64,000 nucleotides of DNA from Bacillota bacterium. GTDB taxonomy: Bacteria > Bacillota > Clostridia > Christensenellales > UMGS416. The translations under genes were made by a program, and so were the position numbers. The notes below the pieces were generated by a model, which saw only the letters and a list, made by a program, of their open reading frames with translations, was not told the origin of the DNA and searched no databases. The stretch is from NCBI GenBank assembly GCA_023435705.1, contig JAEYRH010000016.1, forward strand, positions 248,001 to 312,000. The letters run 5' to 3'. Below, in pieces: positions 39,139-47,179 of the stretch. The first letter of the stretch is position 1. Each line of letters starts with the position of its first letter.

Positions 39139-40938
39139 TTACTTCTTCAGTATTGCCGAGAACTTGCAGTTGTCCTCGCACACGCCGCACTTGATGCACT
39201 TATCCTGATCGATCAGGAAAGGCTTCTTGCGCTCGCCGGTGATCGCGGCGACGGGGCAGTTCTTCGCGCACAGGCTGCAGCCGATGCACTTGTCGGGATC
39301 CACATGGTATTGCAACAACGCCTTGCAGTGACCTGCCGGGCACTTCTTGTCACGGATATGAGCCTCATACTCGTTGCGGAAATATTTAATTGTGGAAAGC
39401 ACCGGGTTTGGCGCCGTCTGACCAAGGCCACATAGTGCTGTGCGCCGGATGCTGTTGGACAGTGTTTCCAACATCTCAATGTCGCCCTCGCGGCCTTTGC
39501 CTTCCACAATGCGCTCCAGGATCTCCAGCATGCGCTTGGTGCCGATCCGGCACGGCACGCACTTGCCACAACTTTCATCCACGGTGAAGTCCAGGAAGAA
39601 CCGGGCAATGTCCACCATGCAGGTGTCCTCATCCATGACGATGAGTCCGCCAGAGCCCATCATGGACCCGATTGTGGCCAAAGACTCATAATCAATGGGC
39701 AGATCAAGATATTGCGCAGGAATGCAACCGCCTGAGGGACCGCCAGTCTGCGCGGCCTTGAATTTCTTTCCGCCGGGGATGCCTCCGCCGATGTCGTAAA
39801 CGATCTCACGGAGTGTCATGCCCATGGGCACCTCCACAAGGCCGGTGTTGTTGATCTTGCCACCCAGCGCGAACACCTTGGTGCCCTTGGACTTCTCTGT
39901 GCCAATGGAGTTGAACCAACCGGCGCCTTTCAATATGATTTGGGGCACGTTGGCAAAAGTTTCGACGTTGTTGATTGAGGAAGGCTGGCCGAACACGCCG
40001 CGGACTGCCGGGAACGGTGGCTTGCTGCGGGGCTCACCGCGGTGACCCTCAATAGAGGCCATCAGGGCTGTTTCTTCGCCGCACACAAACGCGCCGGCAC
40101 CCAGACGAATCTCAAGATCGAAATCAAAGCCGGAATCAAAGATATTGCTTCCAAGAAGCCCATACTCGCGAGCTTGCTTGATAGCGATTTCCAGACGCTG
40201 TACAGCGATCGGATATTCAGCGCGTACATAGAGGTAACCCATGCTGGCACCAATGCAATATCCTGCGATAGCCATTGCTTCAATCACACAATGCGGGTCA
40301 CCCTCTAGCACAGAACGGTCCATGAACGCGCCGGGGTCGCCCTCGTCAGCGTTGCAAATCACATACTTCTGGCCGACCGGCGATTTGGCGGCAAATTCCC
40401 ACTTCATCCCGGTCGGGAAGCCAGCGCCGCCGCGGCCCCTCAGGCCAGACTCCTTGACTAGAGCGATCACGTCTTTGGGCGTCATCGTCGTGAGTACCTT
40501 GGCCAGAGCCTGATATCCATCCAGCGCGATGTATTCCTCAATGTTTTCCGGATCAATCACACCGCAGTTTTTGAGCGCGACGCGCATCTGCTTTTTGTAA
40601 AACCCGATGTTATCAAGCGAGGCGGCGGTAGTCTCATCGGCTTTCGCACCTTCCTTGTACAACAGGCGCTCCACAACACGACCCTTGATCAGGTGTTCGG
40701 CCACAATCTCATCCACGTCTTCCACTTTCACGCGGCTGTAGAACGAGCCTTCGGGGTATACAATGACAACCGGGCCTTGCTCGCACAAGCCGAAGCAACC
40801 GGTACGGACAACCTTAATCTCTTTGTCGAGCTTCTTTTCTTTGATCAGTGCCTCAAAGCGGTTTGACACATACAGCGACCCGGATGATGTGCAGCCTGTT
40901 CCGCCGCAGACCAGCACATGGGATCTATAAAACAACAT
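39139..40938 (-). CDS. hydB: NADH-binding hydrogenase subunit HydB/HndC (NuoF-like)
   Basis: This 599-residue flavoprotein subunit binds NAD(H) and FMN and is where electron bifurcation is thought to occur. An N-terminal thioredoxin-like [2Fe-2S] domain has CGGTGC and CFGLCEQGP. The NuoF core has the nucleotide motif GRGGAGFPTGMKW, the FMN region CNADEGDPGAFMDR and a [4Fe-4S] site CGKCVPCRIGTKRM. Two C-terminal ferredoxin motifs follow (CIGCSLCAKNCP; CIKCGVCEDNC). It lies 15 bases before hydA and 20 after the small [2Fe-2S] protein gene. Confidence 0.95.
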   Translation of the reverse strand: MLFYRSHVLVCGGTGCTSSGSLYVSNRFEALIKEKKLDKEIKVVRTGCFGLCEQGPVVIVYPEGSFYSRVKVEDVDEIVAEHLIKGRVVERLLYKEGAKADETTAASLDNIGFYKKQMRVALKNCGVIDPENIEEYIALDGYQALAKVLTTMTPKDVIALVKESGLRGRGGAGFPTGMKWEFAAKSPVGQKYVICNADEGDPGAFMDRSVLEGDPHCVIEAMAIAGYCIGASMGYLYVRAEYPIAVQRLEIAIKQAREYGLLGSNIFDSGFDFDLEIRLGAGAFVCGEETALMASIEGHRGEPRSKPPFPAVRGVFGQPSSINNVETFANVPQIILKGAGWFNSIGTEKSKGTKVFALGGKINNTGLVEVPMGMTLREIVYDIGGGIPGGKKFKAAQTGGPSGGCIPAQYLDLPIDYESLATIGSMMGSGGLIVMDEDTCMVDIARFFLDFTVDESCGKCVPCRIGTKRMLEILERIVEGKGREGDIEMLETLSNSIRRTALCGLGQTAPNPVLSTIKYFRNEYEAHIRDKKCPAGHCKALLQYHVDPDKCIGCSLCAKNCPVAAITGERKKPFLIDQDKCIKCGVCEDNCKFSAILKK

Positions 40939-40958
40939 AGCTTGCTTCCTCCTCTGCC

Positions 40959-41339
40959 CTATTCCTGGTTGCGTTCATGATGGCCGATTGTGAACTCCAT
41001 CACGGGGCTGCCGTTCACAATGTGCTCAGCCACAATGCGGGGCACCATGTCAGGGTCCACCCTTACATAAGTCACCTTGTCTTCACCGGGCCGATACACC
41101 TCAACGATTGGCTCCAAACGGCAAACGCCGATGCAGCCGGTCTGCGAAACGGTCACATCACTCAGGTTGCGCTTGCCCACTTCGTTCATCATTGACAGCA
41201 GCACTGGCCTTGCCCCAGCCGCGATGCCACAAGTGGCCATGCCCACCACGATGCGTGTGCCCTGGCCGCGTTCCTTGCGCAGGTTCACCGTCTCGAGTGC
41301 CTTTTTCCTGATTGCTTCCAATTCCTGTATGGTCTTCAT
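40959..41339 (-). CDS. Small thioredoxin-like [2Fe-2S] protein (HndB-like)
   Basis: This 126-residue protein resembles HndB and the small ferredoxin-like subunits found in NAD(P)-linked hydrogenase operons. Visible cysteines are in GMATCGIAAGAR and QTGCIGVCRLEP, the usual thioredoxin-fold [2Fe-2S] pattern; only three candidate ligands are obvious by eye. It overlaps the upstream ATPase-domain gene by four bases. It probably relays electrons or stabilises the complex. Confidence 0.85.
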   Translation of the reverse strand: MKTIQELEAIRKKALETVNLRKERGQGTRIVVGMATCGIAAGARPVLLSMMNEVGKRNLSDVTVSQTGCIGVCRLEPIVEVYRPGEDKVTYVRVDPDMVPRIVAEHIVNGSPVMEFTIGHHERNQE

Positions 41340-41896
41340 GGTTGATCCGCACCTCCGCGTAAATTCTGTTCTAATTCATTCAAATACTGCCGAACCCATT
41401 GCAACACATCAGGGTTATCCAGTGGCACATCGTGTCCCAAAGCCTGCCGGACCTCCACAGTGCTGAATTCGCCGCTTTCCTCATCCACACAATGGCTGTA
41501 TACGAAGTCCATGTTTGGGTTCGCCGCCACCAGCAGATAAACAGTATCAGCCATATTCCCCAAGGGCGGCCTGTCAATGTGGGATAACCGATAGCTCCCC
41601 CACACCTTGGTTCCCTTGCCGGGAGCTGACTTGATACCAAACTGCCCCCCGCAGACCAAGCAACCTTCTCGAAACATCGGGATGCCCAGGCCGACTTTTC
41701 TGGTTTTCCTTGAAGTGGAGAAAGGGCTCTGAGCTTGCTGCACCGTTGCCTCATCCATCCCACATCCGTCGTCGGCGATCGAGACTGTCAGCACATCGGC
41801 TTTGAAATCCTCCACAATCTCCAGAAAAATCTGTAATGCACCTGCCGCAATGGAATTCTGTACGATATCCAGTATGTGGAGAGAGATTTCGTTCAT
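41336..41896 (-). CDS. Stand-alone GHKL ATPase-domain protein in the hydrogenase operon
   Basis: This 186-residue protein is a single histidine-kinase-type ATP-binding domain: N-box HILDIVQNSIAAGA, G1 box ADDGCGMD, G2-like GLGIPMFREGC and the late GKGTKVWGSY strand. There is no dimerisation/phosphoacceptor domain, sensor domain or membrane segment, so it is not a classical sensor kinase. The cysteine pair in EGCLVCGG is unusual for this fold. A separate C-terminal part of about 70 residues is unassigned. It sits between the NuoE-like and HndB-like genes, which is common in clostridial hydrogenase operons; its substrate or partner is unknown. Confidence 0.83.
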   Translation of the reverse strand: MNEISLHILDIVQNSIAAGALQIFLEIVEDFKADVLTVSIADDGCGMDEATVQQAQSPFSTSRKTRKVGLGIPMFREGCLVCGGQFGIKSAPGKGTKVWGSYRLSHIDRPPLGNMADTVYLLVAANPNMDFVYSHCVDEESGEFSTVEVRQALGHDVPLDNPDVLQWVRQYLNELEQNLRGGADQP

Positions 41897-41899
41897 GAG

Positions 41900-42379
41900 T
41901 TACTTTTTATACTTTTGCAGGATGCCGGGCACGTCATCTGGAGCCAGGCGGCCATACACATCCTCGCCGATCGTAATGACGGGGGCCAAGCCGCAGCAAC
42001 CAAGGCAACGGGTCTGCAGTAGTGTGAACTTGCCGTCTTTCGTGGTCTTGCCGGGCTTAATATTCAGCTCCAGCGCCAGGCGGTCCAGAATCTTTTCAGC
42101 ACCTTTCACATAGCAGGCTGTGCCCATGCACACGCTCACAACATGCTCGCCATTGCCCTGCAGCGTGAACTGAGAATAGAATGTGGCAACGCCATAAACC
42201 TCAGTCAACGGCACATTGAGCCCTTCAGAGATGAAATTCTGAACCTCCAGTGGCAGGCATCCGAACAGATCCTGAGCGGCTTGCATCACTGGCATCAAAG
42301 CGCCCTTCACATGCTTGTGATCCTCAATGATCTGTGCAAGCTTGTCGAATTTGTCCTTTTCCTTCTCGACGTTCATCAA
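41900..42379 (-). CDS. hydC: Hydrogenase subunit HydC/HndA (NuoE-like [2Fe-2S] protein)
   Basis: This 159-residue thioredoxin-fold ferredoxin of the NuoE family is the third core subunit of bifurcating hydrogenases. The helical N-terminus (LPLEVQNFISEGLNVPLTEVYGVATFYSQF, about residues 55-84) is typical, and the [2Fe-2S] ligands are in VCMGTACYVKG and RCLGCCGLAPV. GAGGAGG precedes the ATG. It is the first gene of the hydC-ATPase-hndB-hydB-hydA operon, with a Rex-like operator and a TATAAT upstream. Confidence 0.93.
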   Translation of the reverse strand: MMNVEKEKDKFDKLAQIIEDHKHVKGALMPVMQAAQDLFGCLPLEVQNFISEGLNVPLTEVYGVATFYSQFTLQGNGEHVVSVCMGTACYVKGAEKILDRLALELNIKPGKTTKDGKFTLLQTRCLGCCGLAPVITIGEDVYGRLAPDDVPGILQKYKK

Positions 42380-42409
42380 ACAGCCTCCTCTATGAAATCA
42401 AAACTCACA

Positions 42410-42448
42410 TTGTTAAAAACTTAACAGACTCAAACTCTCGATATTATA
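42410..42448 (-). promoter_or_regulatory. Rex-type redox operator and promoter of the hydABC operon
   Basis: TTGTTAAAAACTTAACAG at 42410-42427 matches the Rex consensus TTGTTAANNNNTTAACAA with one mismatch. On the minus strand a TATAAT lies at 42448-42443, with no good -35. The operator would cover about +9 to +26 of the transcript, a roadblock position. Rex releases DNA when NADH/NAD+ is high, which would induce a NADH-consuming hydrogenase. Confidence 0.8.
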
Positions 42449-42602
42449 ACATTGATTCTTGAAAAATGCATCTGTTTTATCCGAATATTATGAAAAGGCC
42501 AATATGAATTTCTGTGTCGAAATTTGTGTAATGATGACTAAGAAGAATATGCAAATTCACCCAATCCGCAAAAAGTCGACAAAAAAGGCTGAATCAGATG
42601 AG

Positions 42603-43289
42603 TTAATGCTTCAGCGCATTCAGGATTCCTGCTACAGACCGCTCCTCAACAATCAAAGGATGACCCTCTTCCAGAATACCACCCAAATAGTGGGCATCGG
42701 AGGAACGTATCGAGCGGTAACCCTGTGGCAGCGCATACTCTCCTTTCACCTCCATGACACGTGCATGGAGGGAAGGCGGTATGAAACCCAGGTTTGCCAA
42801 CAGGCTCTGGGAGGGTCGGTTGATGTGCGCAGGCACCATCACGCCACCGCGAACCATTGCCTGATGCTCCACTTCTTCAACAGATAGCTGCAAAGCTTGC
42901 CCCAGCCACCGTTGGCACGAACCAGTGACGAGATCATTCTCGTCCATTATGGTCTGCTCACCAAGCAACTCCGGTTTGTTGGGCACATATGCCTGGCTGC
43001 TTTCCAGCAGTATGCAGAAATCATGAAGGGTATCGTAATCTGAAAAATAACACAACGCATGCAGTTCCTCCTCTGTCGTCACTTCAACGCCTGGAACAAC
43101 AAGCATGCCATGCCGCCTCCCCACCCGAATACAGGCAAGAGCATTCAGGCAGGAATTATGATCGCACACAGCAATCGCGGCCAGGCCCTTCAGGGCGGCC
43201 ATTGCGATGATGTTGTTGGGTGTCATGTCCTCGTCAGCACAAGGAGACAAGCAGGAATGAATATGCAGATCGACAGGCAGGATCATCAC
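42603..43289 (-). CDS. PHP-domain metal-dependent phosphoesterase-like protein
   Basis: This 228-residue PHP protein has the metal motif DLHIHSCLSPCADEDMTP, the AVCDHNS strand, a Glu in VVPGVEVTTEEE, and a late SDAHYLG, matching the four-motif metal site of polymerase/histidinol-phosphatase-like phosphoesterases. The substrate is unknown. It overlaps the DRTGG gene upstream by four bases. PHP genes of this type recur in clostridial hydrogenase loci. The stretch 42449-42602 downstream of it has only the hydC promoter region and no clear terminator. Confidence 0.85.
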   Translation of the reverse strand: MMILPVDLHIHSCLSPCADEDMTPNNIIAMAALKGLAAIAVCDHNSCLNALACIRVGRRHGMLVVPGVEVTTEEELHALCYFSDYDTLHDFCILLESSQAYVPNKPELLGEQTIMDENDLVTGSCQRWLGQALQLSVEEVEHQAMVRGGVMVPAHINRPSQSLLANLGFIPPSLHARVMEVKGEYALPQGYRSIRSSDAHYLGGILEEGHPLIVEERSVAGILNALKH

Positions 43290-43624
43290 TTCACGCCTGC
43301 TTCATGAAGCAGACCGCAAAGCTTGTATTCAGACAATGAAGAAGAGAACACCGCAATGCCCTCCTCCTCTGATTTTTTTAAGACTTCAAGAGGCATTGCG
43401 CAGCCTTCTGCCACGATGATACACGAGAGTTCATGCAGTGATGCCACAGCAGCCACGTTCATATGTGTCTGCACTGTGATCCAGGCCATGCCAGGTTGCC
43501 CCCTAGCCATCACCCAACTCAAAAGGTCGCAGCAAATGCCGCCAGTTACTTCTTTGGTTGGATCAGGCAGCGCAGTCAGCAACTTAAGATCTTTCATATC
43601 AATCAAACTCTTTAGAGTAATCAT
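43286..43624 (-). CDS. DRTGG-domain protein (second copy)
   Basis: This 112-residue protein resembles the DRTGG domain, a small fold found next to CBS domains and in phosphotransacetylase-like proteins; the conserved parts here are VTGGICCDLLSWVM, AWITVQTHMNVAAVASL and GIAVFSSSLSEYKLCGLL. There is no catalytic motif. The gene overlaps both the hydrogenase-like gene upstream (ATGA-type) and the PHP gene downstream, so the three are co-translated. Function is unknown; a ligand-binding regulatory role is plausible. Confidence 0.78.
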   Translation of the reverse strand: MITLKSLIDMKDLKLLTALPDPTKEVTGGICCDLLSWVMARGQPGMAWITVQTHMNVAAVASLHELSCIIVAEGCAMPLEVLKKSEEEGIAVFSSSLSEYKLCGLLHEAGVK

Positions 43625-44913
43625 TTTGTATCTCCTTCGTTCAGATCGCTCAGGTCAATCATTTGCTGCGCCAGGCTTTTGACACGGTCCTTCAAGTTGA
43701 AAATGCAATCCAACTCGCTGGCTTCGCCCTTCACAATGTCTTCAGCCAGCGCCCTGCATGTGGGTGCACCACAGCTTCCGCAATCCAGACCTCTCAGGCT
43801 TTCAGTGATCTGCTCAATGTGCTCCATCATATGCATGGCGTTTTCAATATCGTCATCCAGTTTTAAAGCCGGCAACTCGGGGATTGGCTTTGTGACATAC
43901 TCATCAAGTTCTGGCACCATATCAACCGGCCCGTCTTCCTTGCGCATCTTTTCCACAAGTTTCCGGATGCGGTTTTTGGCAACCCATGGGTTTTCAAAAG
44001 CAAGTGCCCCACCCACACAGCCGCCCTGACACGCCAGACCTTCAAAATACTGCAAGTCATTGAGCTTGTTATTCTCTATCTCCTCCAACACTTTGATCAC
44101 GTTGTGGATTCCGTCCACCGCCAGCGCGTTCTCGCAATTGACAGCTGCGCTTTCCCCGCCGGACCGTGCCCAGCCAACACCGGCAAATGATGCTTTCTTG
44201 CCCAAATAGGGCTCATTGGCATGGCGCATGGTGCCGGTAAGCAGCCCGTATATCTCCAGGATGGAGATTGCACCGTTCACATTGGATATGTCTATCCCCA
44301 GAGGGTTCCGGATGTATGTCATCTTGGCCGGGCATGGCGTGATGAAAAAACACCCCACCTGATCTGGCTTTGTTCTGTTTCTAAGGCAAAATTCTTCCCG
44401 TGCCAGCTTCGCCGCCGCTTCCACCGGTGGCAAAACATTAATCACATTGGGCAGCAAATCAGGGAACCGCACTTGAATCAGCCTTACCACAGCCGGGCAG
44501 GCTGATGAAATCATTGGCTTGACAGGCGCGTTTGCAAGCTCTTTTCGGATTGCTGCGGATACGGCGTCAGCTCCAAGTGCCACCTCGTAGACTTCGTCAA
44601 ACCCGATGGCTTTGAGCCCTGCGATCAATGTGCCGGTGTCATCCACGCTCTTGAATTGCCCATATAGCGCCGGAGCCGGCAGGGCAATCTTGTATTGGTA
44701 GTTGGAAATTACACCGATGCTGTCGGTGGTAGCGATTTTGGCATGATATGGGCAAAGGCGGATGCATTCACCGCAATCCACGCACCGCTCCTTAATGATG
44801 GCGGCTTTGCCGCCACGCACGCGAATGGCTTCGGTTGGGCAGCTTCTCAGGCAATTGGTGCAGCCTTTGCATTTTTCCCGATCCAGTGTCACGGAGTGGA
44901 AATACTTACTCAT
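43621..44913 (-). CDS. [FeFe]-hydrogenase-like iron-sulfur protein, putative sensory type
   Basis: This 430-residue protein has two N-terminal ferredoxin motifs (CKGCTNCLRSCP; CVDCGECIRLCP), an H-cluster-like domain and a C-terminal four-Cys Fe-S domain (CGSCGAPTC, then Cys in SELDC). Its H-cluster loops differ from HydA: L1 is SSACPAV (near 134) with Ala for one Cys and Val for Trp, L2 is TPCPAK (near 190), L3 is ACQGGC (near 293). This fits hydrogenase homologues proposed as H2 sensors (groups C/D), which have altered proton-path residues. It is flanked by an anti-sigma-like ATPase and DRTGG genes, which supports a regulatory rather than catalytic role. Confidence 0.85.
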   Translation of the reverse strand: MSKYFHSVTLDREKCKGCTNCLRSCPTEAIRVRGGKAAIIKERCVDCGECIRLCPYHAKIATTDSIGVISNYQYKIALPAPALYGQFKSVDDTGTLIAGLKAIGFDEVYEVALGADAVSAAIRKELANAPVKPMISSACPAVVRLIQVRFPDLLPNVINVLPPVEAAAKLAREEFCLRNRTKPDQVGCFFITPCPAKMTYIRNPLGIDISNVNGAISILEIYGLLTGTMRHANEPYLGKKASFAGVGWARSGGESAAVNCENALAVDGIHNVIKVLEEIENNKLNDLQYFEGLACQGGCVGGALAFENPWVAKNRIRKLVEKMRKEDGPVDMVPELDEYVTKPIPELPALKLDDDIENAMHMMEHIEQITESLRGLDCGSCGAPTCRALAEDIVKGEASELDCIFNLKDRVKSLAQQMIDLSDLNEGDTK

Positions 44914-44918
44914 ACGCC

Positions 44919-45350
44919 TTACCTTACATCAAACCTCATTCGTATCGTTGTGCCCCTTCCGGGAGCTGACTCAATATAAAAATCATCCGCACACCGCTTC
45001 ATGTTTGACAGGCCCATACCAGCCCCGAATCCAAGCATGCGAACACTCTCAGGTGCAGTGGAAAATCCTTCAACCATTGCTTGCTCCACATCCTCAATCC
45101 CAGGGCCAACATCATCGGCCACCAACGAAACAAAATCGCGACTGACAGCAAGTGACAAATTGCCGCCAAGACTGTGGATGATGATATTCAACTCTGCCTC
45201 ATAGGAAGCGATGGCAACACGGCGAATGGCCGCTGTGTTCACACCGAGGCGCTTGAGCAGGTTCTTAATGGAGGAAGAGGCATCACCTGCGGCATTGAAG
45301 TCGCCAGGACGGACGGAATAGCTCTCGGTTAGTACATGTTCACCGTTCAT
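44919..45350 (-). CDS. Anti-sigma-factor-like GHKL ATPase (RsbW/RsbT-like)
   Basis: This 143-residue single-domain ATPase of the serine-kinase/anti-sigma type has an N-box region AIASYEAELNIIIHSLGG, G1 box ADDVGPGIED, the lid segment MLGFGAGMGLSNMKRCAD and C-terminal GRGTTIRMRF. In characterised relatives this fold phosphorylates or sequesters partner proteins. No sigma or STAS anti-anti-sigma gene is adjacent; the neighbours are DRTGG proteins and the hydrogenase homologue. It overlaps the upstream DRTGG gene by 11 bases and ends five bases before the Fe-S gene. Confidence 0.85.
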   Translation of the reverse strand: MNGEHVLTESYSVRPGDFNAAGDASSSIKNLLKRLGVNTAAIRRVAIASYEAELNIIIHSLGGNLSLAVSRDFVSLVADDVGPGIEDVEQAMVEGFSTAPESVRMLGFGAGMGLSNMKRCADDFYIESAPGRGTTIRMRFDVR

Positions 45351-45699
45351 TGCGCCGACTCCCCCCTCTTAGTCCCTCCTGATAAAGAATACCGCATGCT
45401 TCGTATAATGTATGATCGGTGCGCAGGATCGCAATGTCACGCTCCACCGCCATTTGCAAAATATCCTCAGAAGGGTTTTTCCCTCGCACAAACACAATCA
45501 ACGATACGTCCAGCATCTCAGCCGTCCGCACAACATGAGAATTGGTCAGTCCCGTCAGAAGTACTGTCCTGTCTTTGACATAAGCCAGCACATCACTCAT
45601 CAGGTCTGACCCGCAGGCTGAAATGATCTCATAATCCAGTTTGTCATGGCCGCACAGCAAATCGGCTGACAGCAATTGTCTGATCTCGTTTACTTTCAT
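45340..45699 (-). CDS. DRTGG-domain protein (first copy)
   Basis: This 119-residue DRTGG-like protein has MKVNEIRQLLSADLLCG, a hydrophobic core VLLTGLTNSHVVRTAEMLD and DIAILRTDHTLYEACGIL. The C-terminal half aligns by eye with the second copy (43286-43624): hydrophobic strand, then a short helix ending in C-G-x-L. It is the first gene of the regulatory block, 20 bases behind the SPOR-protein gene, and may be read from that gene's promoter. Function is unknown. Confidence 0.78.
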   Translation of the reverse strand: MKVNEIRQLLSADLLCGHDKLDYEIISACGSDLMSDVLAYVKDRTVLLTGLTNSHVVRTAEMLDVSLIVFVRGKNPSEDILQMAVERDIAILRTDHTLYEACGILYQEGLRGGSRRNER

Positions 45700-45719
45700 T
45701 CGTAACCCTTTGTTTGAGA

Positions 45720-46613
45720 TTAGCCCATTATGTTATGCTGAAGCATCAGCAGTATATCGATGATACTATATTTCAAACCCGATAGCAACGCTGTCGTATT
45801 CGTTGAATCCAATTGTGACAGTTGATCCAGCTTGTTTGCGCTATCCAAAAGTGACTGGTTGAGCTTAAGGATTATTTCAGATTTGGTGCTGCCTACAGCT
45901 TTCATCAATTGATCACTGGACTGCTTTAGCTGTGTCGAAGCTCCCGCAACGGCCAGTTTCCAATCATCGGCTGTACCTTGATTCTGTTGGGCAGACTTTT
46001 GCGTATTGATCAGAATGACAAGCTGGTTCTGAATCGAGATGAGTGCACTGCGAATCGCATCAATCTGCTCCCTTGTGGCGTTGACATTCCAATTGACGCC
46101 GCTTACCTCCACCTTGAGGATACATGCATCGGGCGATAGACTTTTACGATATTCATCGCGTAATAATTTTGCGTCAGCTTCGGTGTAAAACACAGAGTCG
46201 ACGACTCGGAGCAGCGCATCATCCTTCATAATATATCCGGCAGATCCGTTTGCTTTGAACTTATTGGCGGATGTCTCCGCGTTCTCCTGCTTGGTGAACA
46301 CGCCCAACTGCACGCCATATAGTGTGATGGAGTTCATTTTGATGTCTTCCTTGATCTTGTCTCCGGATGGAGCCGGTGTTGGCGATGCGGATGCGGAAGT
46401 TTCTGCCGTACCAGCCGCAGATGATGCAATTGGCAGGGTCATTTTTCCGGTAGGTTCCGACGGGTTGGAAACCGGTTGGAACAAGATGTCATAAATGCCC
46501 AACGATTGAAAAGCATATACGAACGCGGCAATGAGCAACAACACCAGGATTGTGGTAGCGGCACTGTATCTGTCTTTACTTTTTTTTGGATTGCTCGTTC
46601 TTCTTCGGCGCAT
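45720..46613 (-). CDS. Membrane-anchored SPOR-domain-like protein
   Basis: This 297-residue protein has a very basic N-terminus (RRRRTSNPKKSKDR), one transmembrane helix (about residues 18-40), a Ser/Ala/Thr/Pro linker, and a SPOR-like domain starting at YGVQLGVFTKQENAETSANKFK, a fold that binds denuded septal peptidoglycan. A C-terminal helical region of about 130 residues follows. ATG at 46613 with GGAGG upstream is used. A role at the cell-division or engulfment septum is inferred from the domain. Confidence 0.85.
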   Translation of the reverse strand: MRRRRTSNPKKSKDRYSAATTILVLLLIAAFVYAFQSLGIYDILFQPVSNPSEPTGKMTLPIASSAAGTAETSASASPTPAPSGDKIKEDIKMNSITLYGVQLGVFTKQENAETSANKFKANGSAGYIMKDDALLRVVDSVFYTEADAKLLRDEYRKSLSPDACILKVEVSGVNWNVNATREQIDAIRSALISIQNQLVILINTQKSAQQNQGTADDWKLAVAGASTQLKQSSDQLMKAVGSTKSEIILKLNQSLLDSANKLDQLSQLDSTNTTALLSGLKYSIIDILLMLQHNIMG

Positions 46614-46693
46614 TGTGCTTTCCTCCAAATTGATGGTATGATTAACTATATTCATGGGTTCCCTGTTTATGTTAATCAGAAAGGGATATCCTT

Positions 46694-47179
46694 ATGGATT
46701 ATTTCAAAGCCAGGACCGATGATCTGGAAGATGTCGTTATGATGGCCGGGATGCTATGGACCGATCATGATCCAGAGGAATGCAGGCAGCATTTTTCCGA
46801 CATCCTTAATAGGCAGAACTGCCCTGTTTTTCTATGCCAGGTAAATGGGAAAACCGTCGGATTCTGTGAGTTCTCTATCAGGCACGAATATGTTGAGGGC
46901 ACAAAGGCGCGGCCTGTCACGTATCTGGAAGGCGTCTATGTCTCGGAAGAATACCGTTTGTCTGGCATAGGGTCAGGCTTTATCGCCCTTGGTGAGCAAT
47001 GGGCAACCTCAATGGGTTGTGCGCAAATGGCTTCAGATTGCGAAATCGACAACACTGGCAGTCTTGCGTTTCACCTGGGGTGTGGTTTTACTGAAGCGAA
47101 TCGTATTATTTGTTTCGTGAAAACTATCAACTGCAACCGCCAAACAGATTCAGGAGTAACTCATGCGCATCACGATTGA
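46694..47179 (+). CDS. GNAT acetyltransferase resembling aminoglycoside 6'-N-acetyltransferase
   Basis: This 161-residue GNAT protein has the AAC(6')-I-like core: FSIRHEYVEGTKARPVTYLEGVYV (cited by position, about residues 55-78), the acetyl-CoA loop SGIGSGF, MASDCEIDNTGSLAFHLGCGF and a terminal CFVKTI strand. These match the chromosomal AAC(6') enzymes, which acetylate aminoglycosides, more closely than generic GNATs. A weak AAGGG precedes the ATG. The gene overlaps the next one by 17 bases. Whether it confers resistance cannot be judged from sequence. Confidence 0.82.
   Translation: MDYFKARTDDLEDVVMMAGMLWTDHDPEECRQHFSDILNRQNCPVFLCQVNGKTVGFCEFSIRHEYVEGTKARPVTYLEGVYVSEEYRLSGIGSGFIALGEQWATSMGCAQMASDCEIDNTGSLAFHLGCGFTEANRIICFVKTINCNRQTDSGVTHAHHD

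Noticed and set aside
37417..39435. A long open frame on the plus strand opposite hydA (about 670 codons).
   Set aside because: It lies entirely antisense to a well-supported hydrogenase gene; its product is His/Ala-rich with no motif and no ribosome-binding site. It is an effect of codon bias on the opposite strand.
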